NCBI RefSeq assembly: GCF_030412965.1
Contig: NZ_JAUHJQ010000001.1
Coordinates: 460,060 to 524,059, forward strand
Direction: 5' to 3'
Source: Nocardioides oceani
Lineage (GTDB): Bacteria > Actinomycetota > Actinomycetes > Propionibacteriales > Nocardioidaceae
DNA length: 64,000 nt
Position numbers and translations under genes: made by a program. How positions within the stretch are numbered: position 1 is the first letter of the stretch; each line of letters opens with the position of its first letter. This document shows, in pieces, positions 25,074 through 32,700 of the stretch. A model generated the notes under the pieces. It worked only from the letters and a program-made list of their open reading frames with translations. It was not told the DNA's origin and ran no database searches.

Positions 25074-25775
25074 ATGCCGGCCGTCCCGGCGGGCGCGGTG
25101 CCGAGCCCGAACATCTGGCACCACACCGCGACCTACGAGATCGAGAACCGCGCCGTCGACCCCGACGGCCGGATCGAGGCCGCGATGGCCGCGGTCGCAC
25201 CCTGGGACGGGCGCACCGTCCTCGACCTCGGCTGCGGGACGGGCTTCCACCTGCCGCGGTTCGCCGCCACGGCCGCCCGGGTCGTCGGCGTGGAGCCGCA
25301 CCCCGACCTCGTCGCGCTGGCCCGGCGACGTACTCGCCGGCTGGCGGGGGTGACGGTCACCCAGGGCACCGCCCAGTCCGTGCCGCTGCCGGACGACTCG
25401 GTCGACGTGCTCCACGCGCGGTGGGCCTACTTCTTCGGCCCCGGCTGCGAGCCGGGCCTGGCCGAGGTCGCCCGCGTCGTACGCCGGGGCGGCACCGCGT
25501 TCGTCATCGACAACGACGCCTCCCGCTCGACCTTCGGGCGGTGGTTCCGCCGTGGCTTCCCGCACCTGCCCGAGCCGGCCGTCGTGGAGCGGTTCTGGGC
25601 GCAGCGGGGCTGGACCCGCGTGCCGCTCGACGTGGGCTGGTCGTTCTCCTCGCGCGCCGACCTCGAGGCGGTCGTCCGGATCGAGCTGCCGACCTCCATG
25701 GCCGAGCAGGTGCTGGCCGAGCACTCCGGCACCTCGGTCGACTACGCCGTCAACCTGTGGTGGCGCACGTTCTGA
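25074..25775 (+). CDS. Class I SAM-dependent methyltransferase
   Basis: 233 residues. Motif I is VLDLGCGTGFHLPRF, motif II acidic residue lies in VVGVEPHPDL, and DDSVDVLHARWAYFFGPGCEPGL forms the post-I/II region of a methyltransferase type 11 protein. The substrate is unknown. ATG at 25074, 2 bp after the VOC gene. The 51-bp repeat array starts about 25 bp beyond the stop. Confidence 0.85.
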   Translation: MPAVPAGAVPSPNIWHHTATYEIENRAVDPDGRIEAAMAAVAPWDGRTVLDLGCGTGFHLPRFAATAARVVGVEPHPDLVALARRRTRRLAGVTVTQGTAQSVPLPDDSVDVLHARWAYFFGPGCEPGLAEVARVVRRGGTAFVIDNDASRSTFGRWFRRGFPHLPEPAVVERFWAQRGWTRVPLDVGWSFSSRADLEAVVRIELPTSMAEQVLAEHSGTSVDYAVNLWWRTF

Positions 25776-25799
25776 CGAGCGCTTCCACCCACCCCGAAC

Positions 25800-26032
25800 G
25801 GTCGACGATCGTTCAATTGCGCTGTTTCAGCGCTCCCGCCGGCCCGAACCGGTCGACCATCGTTCAATTGCGCTGTTTCAGCGCCCCCGCCGGCCCGAAC
25901 CGGCCGACGATCGTTCAATTGCGCTGTTTCAGCGCCCCCGCCGGCCCGAACCGGTCCACGATCGTTCAATTGCGCTGTTTCCGCGCCCCCACCACCCCGC
26001 ACCGGTCCACGATCGTTCAATTGAACGATCGT
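25800..26032. repeat. Five-copy 51-bp direct repeat array ending in a perfect 24-bp palindrome
   Basis: GTTCAATTG recurs at 25811, 25862, 25913, 25964 and 26015, exactly 51 bp apart. Units contain GATCGTTCAATTG, then a perfect stem-loop GCGCTG-TTT-CAGCGC (first at 25819-25833, mutated in the fourth copy), then a CCCGCCGGCCCGAACCGG-like GC segment. The last copy instead becomes a perfect palindrome at 26009-26032, centred on 26020/26021, with half ACGATCGTTCAA. The array fills the gap between convergent methyltransferase and lacI-type genes. Because 51 is a multiple of three, reading frames stay open through it, but no coding role is indicated. Confidence 0.93.
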
Positions 26033-26065
26033 CGACGCCGCCGCTCACACCGGCCCGCCGGACCC

Positions 26066-27118
26066 TCAGGCGCCGAAGCCGACGGCCGACGACGAGCCGC
26101 GCACGGCGAGGCTCGGCGTGAGCAGCACGCCGGGACCGACCGCCGGCGGGTGGGCGAGCAGGCCCTCGAGCGCCTTGACGACCTCGACGGCGACCTCCTC
26201 CAGCGGCTGGCGCACCGAGGTGAGGCCCGGCGGCACGACCTGCGCGACCTGCGAGTCGTCGAACCCGACCACCGCGACGTCCCGGCCGGCGACCAGCCCG
26301 CGCTCGGCCAGGGTGTGCAGCACGCCCATCGCGAGCGTGTCGGAGGCGCAGACGAAGCCGGTGGGGCGCGCCTCGTCGAGCAGCACGGCGCTCGCGCCGC
26401 GGCCGGACGCGACGGTGTCCTCGACGCGGGAGGCCAGCCCGGTGGTCGCCAGCCCGCGGGCGCGCATGGCGCGGGTCCAGCCCGACCGCCGGTCCTCGCC
26501 GATCCAGGAGTCCTTGCGCCAGCCGATCCACGCGACCCGCTCGTGCCCCTGGTCGAGCAGGTGGCTGGTCGCGAGGTCGCAGCCGGCGGCGCCGTCGACG
26601 TCGACCCACGGGTGCGTCGCCCCGGGGTTGTCCCACGGGCGGCCGAACGCCACGAACGGCGCCCGGCGCGCGCCCAGCCAGGTCGCCTGCGGGTTGCCGA
26701 GGTAGGTGTCGGTGACGACGAACGCGTCCACGGCGGTGGAGCGCAGCAGGTCGTCGTAGCCGGCGAGCGGATCCAGCGGGTCGCCGGCGAAGAGCAGGAC
26801 GTGCTTGCCGGCCTCGCGGGAGGTCTCGACGAGGGAGTGCACGAAGCGGTCCATGATCGCGCTCGCCGTGCCCTCCTGCACCGGGTTGATCCGCAGCCCG
26901 ACGAGGTGCGAGGCGCGCGTGCGCAGGTTGCGGGCGGCGCGGTTGGGCAGGTAGCCGAGCTCCTCGATCGCCTCCTGGACCCGCAGCAGGGTGTCGGCCC
27001 GGAGCAGGTCGGGGTTGTTGACGGCGTTCGAGACGGTCTGGCGCGAGACGCCCGCCCGCTCCGCGACGTCGGCGAGGGTCGGCGGGGCCGTGGGCTGTCG
27101 CCCGGGGATCCGCGCCAC
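26066..27118 (-). CDS. LacI-family transcriptional regulator
   Basis: 350 residues. The HTH is TLADVAERAGVSRQTVSNAV (about 14-34) with hinge helix NRAARNLRTRASHLVGL. The periplasmic-binding-protein-like effector domain follows (AFVVTDTYLG, GFVCASDTLAMGVL, VAVVGFDDSQVA). GTG at 27118 is chosen because GGAGG lies 5 bases upstream and this leaves the usual short lead before the HTH; longer starts would cross the likely operator. No sugar transport or catabolic genes are adjacent, so the regulon is unknown. Confidence 0.9.
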   Translation of the reverse strand: MARIPGRQPTAPPTLADVAERAGVSRQTVSNAVNNPDLLRADTLLRVQEAIEELGYLPNRAARNLRTRASHLVGLRINPVQEGTASAIMDRFVHSLVETSREAGKHVLLFAGDPLDPLAGYDDLLRSTAVDAFVVTDTYLGNPQATWLGARRAPFVAFGRPWDNPGATHPWVDVDGAAGCDLATSHLLDQGHERVAWIGWRKDSWIGEDRRSGWTRAMRARGLATTGLASRVEDTVASGRGASAVLLDEARPTGFVCASDTLAMGVLHTLAERGLVAGRDVAVVGFDDSQVAQVVPPGLTSVRQPLEEVAVEVVKALEGLLAHPPAVGPGVLLTPSLAVRGSSSAVGFGA

Positions 27119-27153
27119 CTCGGCCTCCGAGTCCGTCAACGTCGCTCGATCAA

Positions 27154-27177
27154 CTGGATCGTTCCAAACGATATAAC
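27154..27177 (-). promoter_or_regulatory. Candidate LacI-family operator upstream of the regulator
   Basis: An inverted repeat ATCGTT-CCA-AACGAT (27158-27172) lies 40 bp before the lacI-type start. Overlapping it, CTGGATCGTTCCAA resembles the TGGAnCGnTCCA form common for LacI-family sites. A -10-like TATATC (minus strand) adjoins it. The arm ATCGTT is also the core of the 51-bp array and its terminal palindrome. Autoregulation is likely for this family; the exact site is inferred. Confidence 0.55.
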
Positions 27178-27258
27178 GACCGTACGCTGCGCGGGTTCTG
27201 CTCCGTCCGGGTGGCGGCGTCCGCACCGTTGTCGGCGCCCTCGCCTAGCGTTCGGGGC

Positions 27259-28677
27259 ATGCCGAAGCCACCCCGCCCGACCTACCGCTGCAGCGAGTGC
27301 GGCTGGGAGACCGCCAAGTGGGTCGGCCGGTGCGGCGAGTGCCAGGCCTGGGGCTCGGTCGCCGAGGCCGCCCTCGCCCCGAGGTCCCGCCAGACCGCGA
27401 CCGCCGTGACCAGCCCGGCCGTGCCGATCGGGCAGGTGGCGGTCGAGGACGCCACGCACCGGACCAGCGGCGTGCCGGAGCTCGACCGGGTGCTCGGCGG
27501 CGGCCTGGTGCCGGGCGCGGCGATCCTGCTGGCCGGCGAGCCCGGCGTCGGCAAGAGCACCCTGCTGCTCGAGGTCGCCGCCCAGACCGCGCGCTACCAG
27601 CAGCGCACCCTCTACGTCACCGGCGAGGAGTCGGCCTCGCAGGTGCGACTGCGCGCCGACCGCACCGGCGGCGTCCACGAGCAGCTCTACCTCGCCGCCG
27701 AGACCGACCTCGGCGCGGTCCTGGCCCACGTGGAGCAGGTCCGCCCGACGCTGCTGGTGGTCGACTCGGTGCAGACGATCGCCGCCTCCGACGTCGACGG
27801 CGTCCCGGGCGGCGTCACGCAGGTCAAGGAGGTCTCGGCCGCCCTGATCCGGATGGCGAAGACCCGCGGCATCACGACCGTGCTGGTCGGCCACGTCACC
27901 AAGGAGGGCTCGATCGCCGGCCCCCGGGTGCTCGAGCACCTCGTCGACGTCGTGCTGCACTTCGAGGGCGACCGCGACTCGCGCTTCCGGATGGTGCGGG
28001 CGATGAAGAACCGCTTCGGCCCCGTCGACGAGGTCGGCTGCTTCGACCTCGGCCCGGACGGCATCACCGCCGTCGCCGACCCGACCGGCCTGTTCGTCGA
28101 GCACCACCACGCCGGCGTGGCCGGCACCTGCGTGGCGGTGACGATGGAGGGGCGGCGCCCGTTGCTCGCGGAGGTGCAGGCGCTGGCCACGCTCTCGGCC
28201 CAGGAGCGTCCCCGGCGCACGACCTCCGGCCTGGACTCCTCCCGGCTCGCGATGGTCCTCGCCGTGCTGCAGCAGCACGTCGGGCTCCGCCTGGTCACCC
28301 ACGACGTGTTCGCCTCCACCGTCGGCGGGGCGCGGCTGCACGAGCCATCCGCAGACCTGGCCATCGCGGTCGCCCTCGCCTCGGCGACGCTGTCCACGCC
28401 CCCGCCGGCCGGCGTGGTGGCGATGGGCGAGATCGGCCTGTCCGGCGAGCTGCGGCGGGTGCGGGACCTCGACGTCCGCCTCGGCGAGGCCGCGCGGCTG
28501 GGGTTCACCACCGCCCTCGTCCCGCGTCCGGCCGGTGCGCCGGTCGACCCGCGTGCGGAGCAGCCGCGGACCGTCGAGGGCATGCGGGTGGTCGAGGTGC
28601 CCTCGGTGCTCTCCGCCCTGCACTACCTCGGCCTGACGGCCCGGCAGGCGCGTCGCCTGCCGTCCATGGGCGAGTGA
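27259..28677 (+). CDS. radA: DNA repair protein RadA (Sms)
   Basis: 472 residues. The N-terminal C4 zinc finger has Cys11, 14, 25 and 28. The RecA-like ATPase has Walker A GEPGVGKS (93-100) and the RadA-specific KNRFG motif (MKNRFGPVDEVG). A C-terminal Lon-protease-like domain lacks the catalytic serine dyad context (VALASATLSTPPPAGVVAMGEIGLSGEL). RadA promotes branch migration in recombination. ATG at 27259, 58 bp upstream of disA on the same strand, the usual pairing. Confidence 0.95.
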   Translation: MPKPPRPTYRCSECGWETAKWVGRCGECQAWGSVAEAALAPRSRQTATAVTSPAVPIGQVAVEDATHRTSGVPELDRVLGGGLVPGAAILLAGEPGVGKSTLLLEVAAQTARYQQRTLYVTGEESASQVRLRADRTGGVHEQLYLAAETDLGAVLAHVEQVRPTLLVVDSVQTIAASDVDGVPGGVTQVKEVSAALIRMAKTRGITTVLVGHVTKEGSIAGPRVLEHLVDVVLHFEGDRDSRFRMVRAMKNRFGPVDEVGCFDLGPDGITAVADPTGLFVEHHHAGVAGTCVAVTMEGRRPLLAEVQALATLSAQERPRRTTSGLDSSRLAMVLAVLQQHVGLRLVTHDVFASTVGGARLHEPSADLAIAVALASATLSTPPPAGVVAMGEIGLSGELRRVRDLDVRLGEAARLGFTTALVPRPAGAPVDPRAEQPRTVEGMRVVEVPSVLSALHYLGLTARQARRLPSMGE

Positions 28678-28735
28678 GCGCCCGCGTCGCTTAGGCTGCA
28701 CCCGCCCCGCTCGACCGGAACCGAGGAGGACACGC

Positions 28736-29821
28736 GTGGTGGCCAACGACCGCTCCGACGACGTCCTCCGCCTGCGCGCCACGCTCGCGTCGATCGCGCC
28801 CGGCACCGCCATGCGCGACGGGCTCGAGCGGATCCTGCGCGGCCGCACCGGGGCCCTGATCGTGCTGGGCAACGACAAGGTCGTGGAGTCCATCTCCACC
28901 GGCGGCTTCGTCCTCGACGTCCCGTTCACCGCCACGGGCCTGCGCGAGCTGGCCAAGATGGACGGCGGCATCATCGTCGACAAGGACCTCACGCGGATCC
29001 TGCGCGCGGCGGTGCACCTGATGCCCGACCACACCATCCCCTCGGAGGAGACCGGCACCCGGCACCGGACGGCCGACCGGGTCGCCCGCCAGACCGGCTT
29101 CCCGGTGATCTCGGTGTCGCAGTCGATGCAGATCATCGCGGCGTACGTCGGCGAGACCCGCCACGTGCTGGAGGACTCCGGCCAGATCCTGTCCCGCGCG
29201 AACCAGGCGCTCGCGACCCTCGAGCGCTACAAGCTGCGCCTCGACGAGGTCGCCTCCACCCTGTCCGCGCTGGAGATCGAGGACCTGGTCACCGTCCGCG
29301 ACGTCGCCGTCGTCGCGCAGCGCCTGGAGATGGTCATCCGGATCGCGCGCGAGATCGAGGACTACGTGCTCGAGCTCGGCACCGACGGCCGCCTCCTGAG
29401 CCTGCAGCTCGAGGAGCTGGTGACCGGCGTGGACGCCGAGCGCGAGCTCGTGATCCGCGACTACCTGCCGGCCGGCAAGCGCAGCAAGAGCCCCGAGGAC
29501 GTCATCGGCCGCCTCGAGGCGCTCTCCCCCACCGAGCTCGTCGACCCCGCCTCGACGGCCCGCGTGCTGGGCCTGGGCACCGCGGAGCACCTCGACGGCG
29601 CGGTCGCCCCGCGCGGCTACCGGCTGCTGGCCAAGGTGCCCCGGCTGCCCGCCGCGGTCGTCGACCGGCTGGTCGACCACTTCGGCACCCTGCAGAAGCT
29701 GCTCTCGGCCGGGATCGACGACCTCCAGGCCGTCGACGGCGTCGGCGAGCTGCGCGCCCGCTCGGTCCGCGAGGGCCTCTCCCGGCTCGCCGAGTCGACG
29801 ATCCTCGAGCGGTACGTCTGA
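28736..29821 (+). CDS. disA: DNA integrity scanning protein DisA (diadenylate cyclase)
   Basis: 361 residues. The DAC domain (1-140) synthesises c-di-AMP from two ATP, a spacer domain of helices follows and a C-terminal helix-hairpin-helix DNA-binding domain (DDLQAVDGVGELRARSV) ends the protein. The metal/nucleotide motif usually written DGA reads D76-G-G here, and the RHR motif is intact at 109-111 (GTRHRTADR). GTG start with GAGGAGG upstream. RadA is known to inhibit DisA in Bacillus, which fits the adjacency. Confidence 0.95.
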   Translation: MVANDRSDDVLRLRATLASIAPGTAMRDGLERILRGRTGALIVLGNDKVVESISTGGFVLDVPFTATGLRELAKMDGGIIVDKDLTRILRAAVHLMPDHTIPSEETGTRHRTADRVARQTGFPVISVSQSMQIIAAYVGETRHVLEDSGQILSRANQALATLERYKLRLDEVASTLSALEIEDLVTVRDVAVVAQRLEMVIRIAREIEDYVLELGTDGRLLSLQLEELVTGVDAERELVIRDYLPAGKRSKSPEDVIGRLEALSPTELVDPASTARVLGLGTAEHLDGAVAPRGYRLLAKVPRLPAAVVDRLVDHFGTLQKLLSAGIDDLQAVDGVGELRARSVREGLSRLAESTILERYV

Positions 29822-29845
29822 CCGTCGCCCGTCCGGGTCAGCGGC

Positions 29846-30613
29846 TCAGCGGCGCTTCGGCTCCGCGGTCTTGGTGACCGTGGCGGCCACGGGCGCGGTC
29901 AGCTCGAACTGCACGTCGCTGGGCTCGCCCCCGAGGGCGGCGGCCGTCGCGTGGTAGTAGCCGGGCATCGCCCACTCGGTGATCCGGGCGCAGTCGTCGT
30001 CCATCCGGGCGGCGTTCCAGGTGATCGGCACGGCGGTGGTGACGTTGTTGCGCACGACGATGTCGTCGCCCGGCAGCGCCTTCCCGCACTCGCGGGTCGA
30101 CCAGATGCCGTCGCGGCCGGAGGTGATCGACAGCGTGACGTTGGAGCGGTTGACCCGCCAGGTGCACGCCGGCGTCGTGATGGTGCGGACGTTGAGCACG
30201 ACCGTCACGTCGCGGCCGGCGACCGCCTTCGACACCTCGGGCGTCACGGCCACGTCGGTCCCCTCGCAGCGCCCGACGGGTGCGGCCAGCACCGGCTCGG
30301 TCGTCGTGGGCTGACCGGGCTTGCCCGTGCCCTTGCCGGCCCCGGCGGCGCCGGCGGTGGTGGTCGTCGCCGGCGGGACCGTCGCGCCGGGGAGCTCCTC
30401 GCCGAGGGCGTCGGCAGACGGGGTCAGGGTCACCGTGGCGGTGGGGCTGGCGTCGGCGGCGGCGGGCGCGGCCCGGTCGGGGTCCGAGCCGTCGCTGCCG
30501 GAGCCCAGCACCTTGCCGATGCCGAGGACGAGGACCAGCGCGACCGAGAGCAGGACCAGGCGGCGTCGCCAGTACACCGCCGCCGGCAGCGGTCCCCGGG
30601 TCAGCGTCGTCAT
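29846..30613 (-). CDS. Membrane-anchored exported protein of unknown function
   Basis: 255 residues. A basic N-terminus is followed by one hydrophobic helix (about 19-36, LVLLSVALVLVLGIGKVLG), then a Ser/Thr/Pro/Ala/Gly-rich linker to about 110. A compact extracytoplasmic domain follows, with four Cys (GRCEG, TPACTWRV, TRECGKAL, DDDCARI) probably forming two disulfides. I recognise no family. ATG at 30613 is divergent from mutY by 89 bp; the 3' end lies 24 bp from disA in convergent orientation. Confidence 0.75.
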   Translation of the reverse strand: MTTLTRGPLPAAVYWRRRLVLLSVALVLVLGIGKVLGSGSDGSDPDRAAPAAADASPTATVTLTPSADALGEELPGATVPPATTTTAGAAGAGKGTGKPGQPTTTEPVLAAPVGRCEGTDVAVTPEVSKAVAGRDVTVVLNVRTITTPACTWRVNRSNVTLSITSGRDGIWSTRECGKALPGDDIVVRNNVTTAVPITWNAARMDDDCARITEWAMPGYYHATAAALGGEPSDVQFELTAPVAATVTKTAEPKRR

Positions 30614-30702
30614 GGCCGCAGGCTAGCCAGCCGGACCCGCCGATCCGGGGTGCCACACCGGGCGTCTGCGACCTCCGGGAGGTGGTCGGGGAGGATGTCG
30701 CG

Positions 30703-31569
30703 GTGAGCGCCCTGCACGAGCCGGTCCTGCGGTGGTACGACGCCCACGCCCGCGACCTCCCGTGGCGCCGGCCGGAGGCCTCGCCGTGGTCGGTGATGGT
30801 CTCCGAGCTCATGCTCCAGCAGACCCCGGTGAGCCGGGTGCTGCCGGTCCACGAGCAGTGGCTCGAGCGCTGGCCGACCCCGGCCGACCTCGCCGCGGAG
30901 CCCACGGGCGAGGCGGTGCGGATGTGGGGACGGCTGGGCTACCCCCGCCGGGCGCTGCGCCTGCACGCCGCGGCCACCGCGATCGTCGAGCGGCACGGCG
31001 GCGAGGTCCCGGCCGACCACGCGGCGCTGCTGGCCCTGCCCGGCGTGGGCGACTACACCGCCGCAGCGATCGCGAGCTTCGCCTTCGGCCAGCGCCACGT
31101 CGTGCTCGACACCAACGTCCGGCGGGTGCTCGCCCGGACCGTCGGCGGCGTCGAGCTGCCGGCCGCGCACGTCACCAAGGCCGAGAAGGAGGCCGCAGCG
31201 GAGCTCCTGCCCGAGGACGAGGCGACGGCCGCGACCTGGGCCGTCGGGGTCATGGAGCTCGGCGCGCTCGTCTGCACCGCCGCCCGCCCACGGTGCACCG
31301 AGTGCCCCGTGGCCTCGCTGTGCGCCTGGCGGTCGGCCGGCTACCCGGCGTACGACGGACCGCCGCGCAGAGTGCAGACCTGGGCCGGCACCGACCGCCA
31401 GTGCCGGGGCCGGCTGCTGGCGGTCCTCCGCGACGCCGACGGCCCGGTGCACCCGAGCCGGCTCGAGGCCATCTGGGCCGAGGAGGCGCAGCGGGCGCGG
31501 TGCCTGGCCGGCCTCGTCGAGGACGGCCTGGCGGTCAGGACCGACGCAGGAACCTACGCGCTCCCCTAG
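30703..31569 (+). CDS. mutY: A/G-specific adenine glycosylase, short form
   Basis: 288 residues. Removes adenine mispaired with 8-oxoguanine. Catalytic Glu35 lies in SELMLQQTPVSRV, HhH in LLALPGVGDYTAAAI, catalytic Asp136 in VVLDTNVRRV, and the [4Fe-4S] cysteines are C191, C198, C201 and C207. The protein ends about 80 residues after the cluster, too short for the complete Nudix-like 8-oxoG-recognition domain of E. coli MutY. GTG at 30703 has GAGG upstream. Its 3' end overlaps the convergent glycosyltransferase by 35 bp. Confidence 0.92.
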   Translation: MSALHEPVLRWYDAHARDLPWRRPEASPWSVMVSELMLQQTPVSRVLPVHEQWLERWPTPADLAAEPTGEAVRMWGRLGYPRRALRLHAAATAIVERHGGEVPADHAALLALPGVGDYTAAAIASFAFGQRHVVLDTNVRRVLARTVGGVELPAAHVTKAEKEAAAELLPEDEATAATWAVGVMELGALVCTAARPRCTECPVASLCAWRSAGYPAYDGPPRRVQTWAGTDRQCRGRLLAVLRDADGPVHPSRLEAIWAEEAQRARCLAGLVEDGLAVRTDAGTYALP

Positions 31570-32602
31570 CCGCGTCCCGGCTCCCGCCGGCCGCCCGGGC
31601 CAGGACCTCCTCGGCCGCCGCCGCCGGCTCGCCGGGGTGGAAGGGCCGCTTGGGCTCCGCGCGCAGAGCCTCCAGCAGCGCCCGGAGGTCCGCGATGGCC
31701 TCGGGCGACGTGGCCGGCACGTGCGTGCCCTGCCGAGGGTCGGCCTCGACGAGCAGACCGAGGTCGCGCAGGGTGTCGACGTCGTCCTCGGTGGTGCGCT
31801 CGAAGATGCGCATGAGGTACGGCGCGGCCTGCTCCTCGCTGAGCCCCTTGCCGATGAGCGCCCGCAGCGCGACCGCCGTGGGCTCGCGGGCGGGGCGGAA
31901 GTTGGCCATCGGGCCGGCCGCGAGGATGGAGGTCCACTTCCGGACGAAGTCCTCCCCGGAGTACGACTCGTAGTGGAGCACCCGCAGCCGGTCGGCGTCG
32001 GCGTACGCCGGCAGCTCCTGCTTGTCGGCGTCCACGCCGTGGTGGAGGGTCAGCCACACGTCGGTCGCCGGCCGCACGCCGGACTTGCCGTCGACGTGGC
32101 CGTGGAAGTACGCGCCGTTCGAGGGCCGGTCGATCACGCCGAGGGTCTGCAGCAGGGTGAGGTCGGGCTTGTCGAGCAGCCGCTTGAACAGGGTCGGGTC
32201 GCCGTCCCAGTGCTTGCGGCTGACCGCCTCCAGCGGCGCCAGCCGGACGACGCGGGTCTCCGCGGGCACGGCCGCGAGGACTCCCCGGTCCACCTGGACG
32301 ATCTCGTCGGCGTCGACGTGGAAGACCCAGCTGGCCACCTCCACGAGGCTCAGCGCGGCCTTGACCAGGTTGGCGTTGACCCGCTGCCGGACGTTGAGCT
32401 CGGCAGGCCGCTCGCCGTTCCACCACGAGGAGTCGGTGCGCACGCAGGTGACGTGGGGGTGCTCGTCGAGCCAGGTGCGGACCTCGGGGTCGCCCGCGTC
32501 GAGGAACACCACCATGTGGTCGACCCCCCCGGCGAGGTTGCCGGTCACGAACCGCTCGATGTTGGGCAGGGTGTCCTTGACGGTGCTGACGGTGAAGAGC
32601 AC
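31535..32602 (-). CDS. GT-A fold glycosyltransferase family 2-like protein
   Basis: 355 residues starting MLFTVSTVKDTLPNIERFV. The DxD-type metal site is in WVFHVDADEIVQV, and DHMVVFLDAGD lies upstream. It resembles the Glyco_tranf_2_4 group, often near sulfotransferases and cell-surface genes. The last 60 residues are Ala/Arg-rich. Donor and acceptor are unknown. GTG start at 32602. It lies between mutY and clpC, where M. tuberculosis has unrelated genes, so it may be a local insertion. Confidence 0.8.
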   Translation of the reverse strand: MLFTVSTVKDTLPNIERFVTGNLAGGVDHMVVFLDAGDPEVRTWLDEHPHVTCVRTDSSWWNGERPAELNVRQRVNANLVKAALSLVEVASWVFHVDADEIVQVDRGVLAAVPAETRVVRLAPLEAVSRKHWDGDPTLFKRLLDKPDLTLLQTLGVIDRPSNGAYFHGHVDGKSGVRPATDVWLTLHHGVDADKQELPAYADADRLRVLHYESYSGEDFVRKWTSILAAGPMANFRPAREPTAVALRALIGKGLSEEQAAPYLMRIFERTTEDDVDTLRDLGLLVEADPRQGTHVPATSPEAIADLRALLEALRAEPKRPFHPGEPAAAAEEVLARAAGGSRDAARGARRFLRRS

Positions 32603-32643
32603 GTCGCCACCCTAGGCGCAGCCCCGACCGGCCCGGAACGCCG

Positions 32644-32675
32644 CACGGGCGGCACCCGGATGGGTGCCGCCCGTG
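32644..32675 (-). terminator. clpC terminator hairpin
   Basis: A perfect 14-bp stem (CACGGGCGGCACCC at 32644-32657 with its complement at 32662-32675) and a 4-base GGAT loop lie 25 bp downstream of the clpC stop. No T-run. A strong intrinsic terminator of the actinobacterial type. Confidence 0.8.
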
Positions 32676-32700
32676 GCGGGTGCTGCTGGTGGAGCCTGGG

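Noticed and set aside
25742..26020. Repeat protein with 17-residue units encoded by the 51-bp array
   Set aside because: Open frames arise because the unit length is a multiple of three. There is no ribosome site or promoter, and the same holds for the opposite strand.
26009..26032. Phage or integrative-element attachment site
   Set aside because: The palindrome is suggestive, but there is no integrase, duplicate site or tRNA gene nearby.
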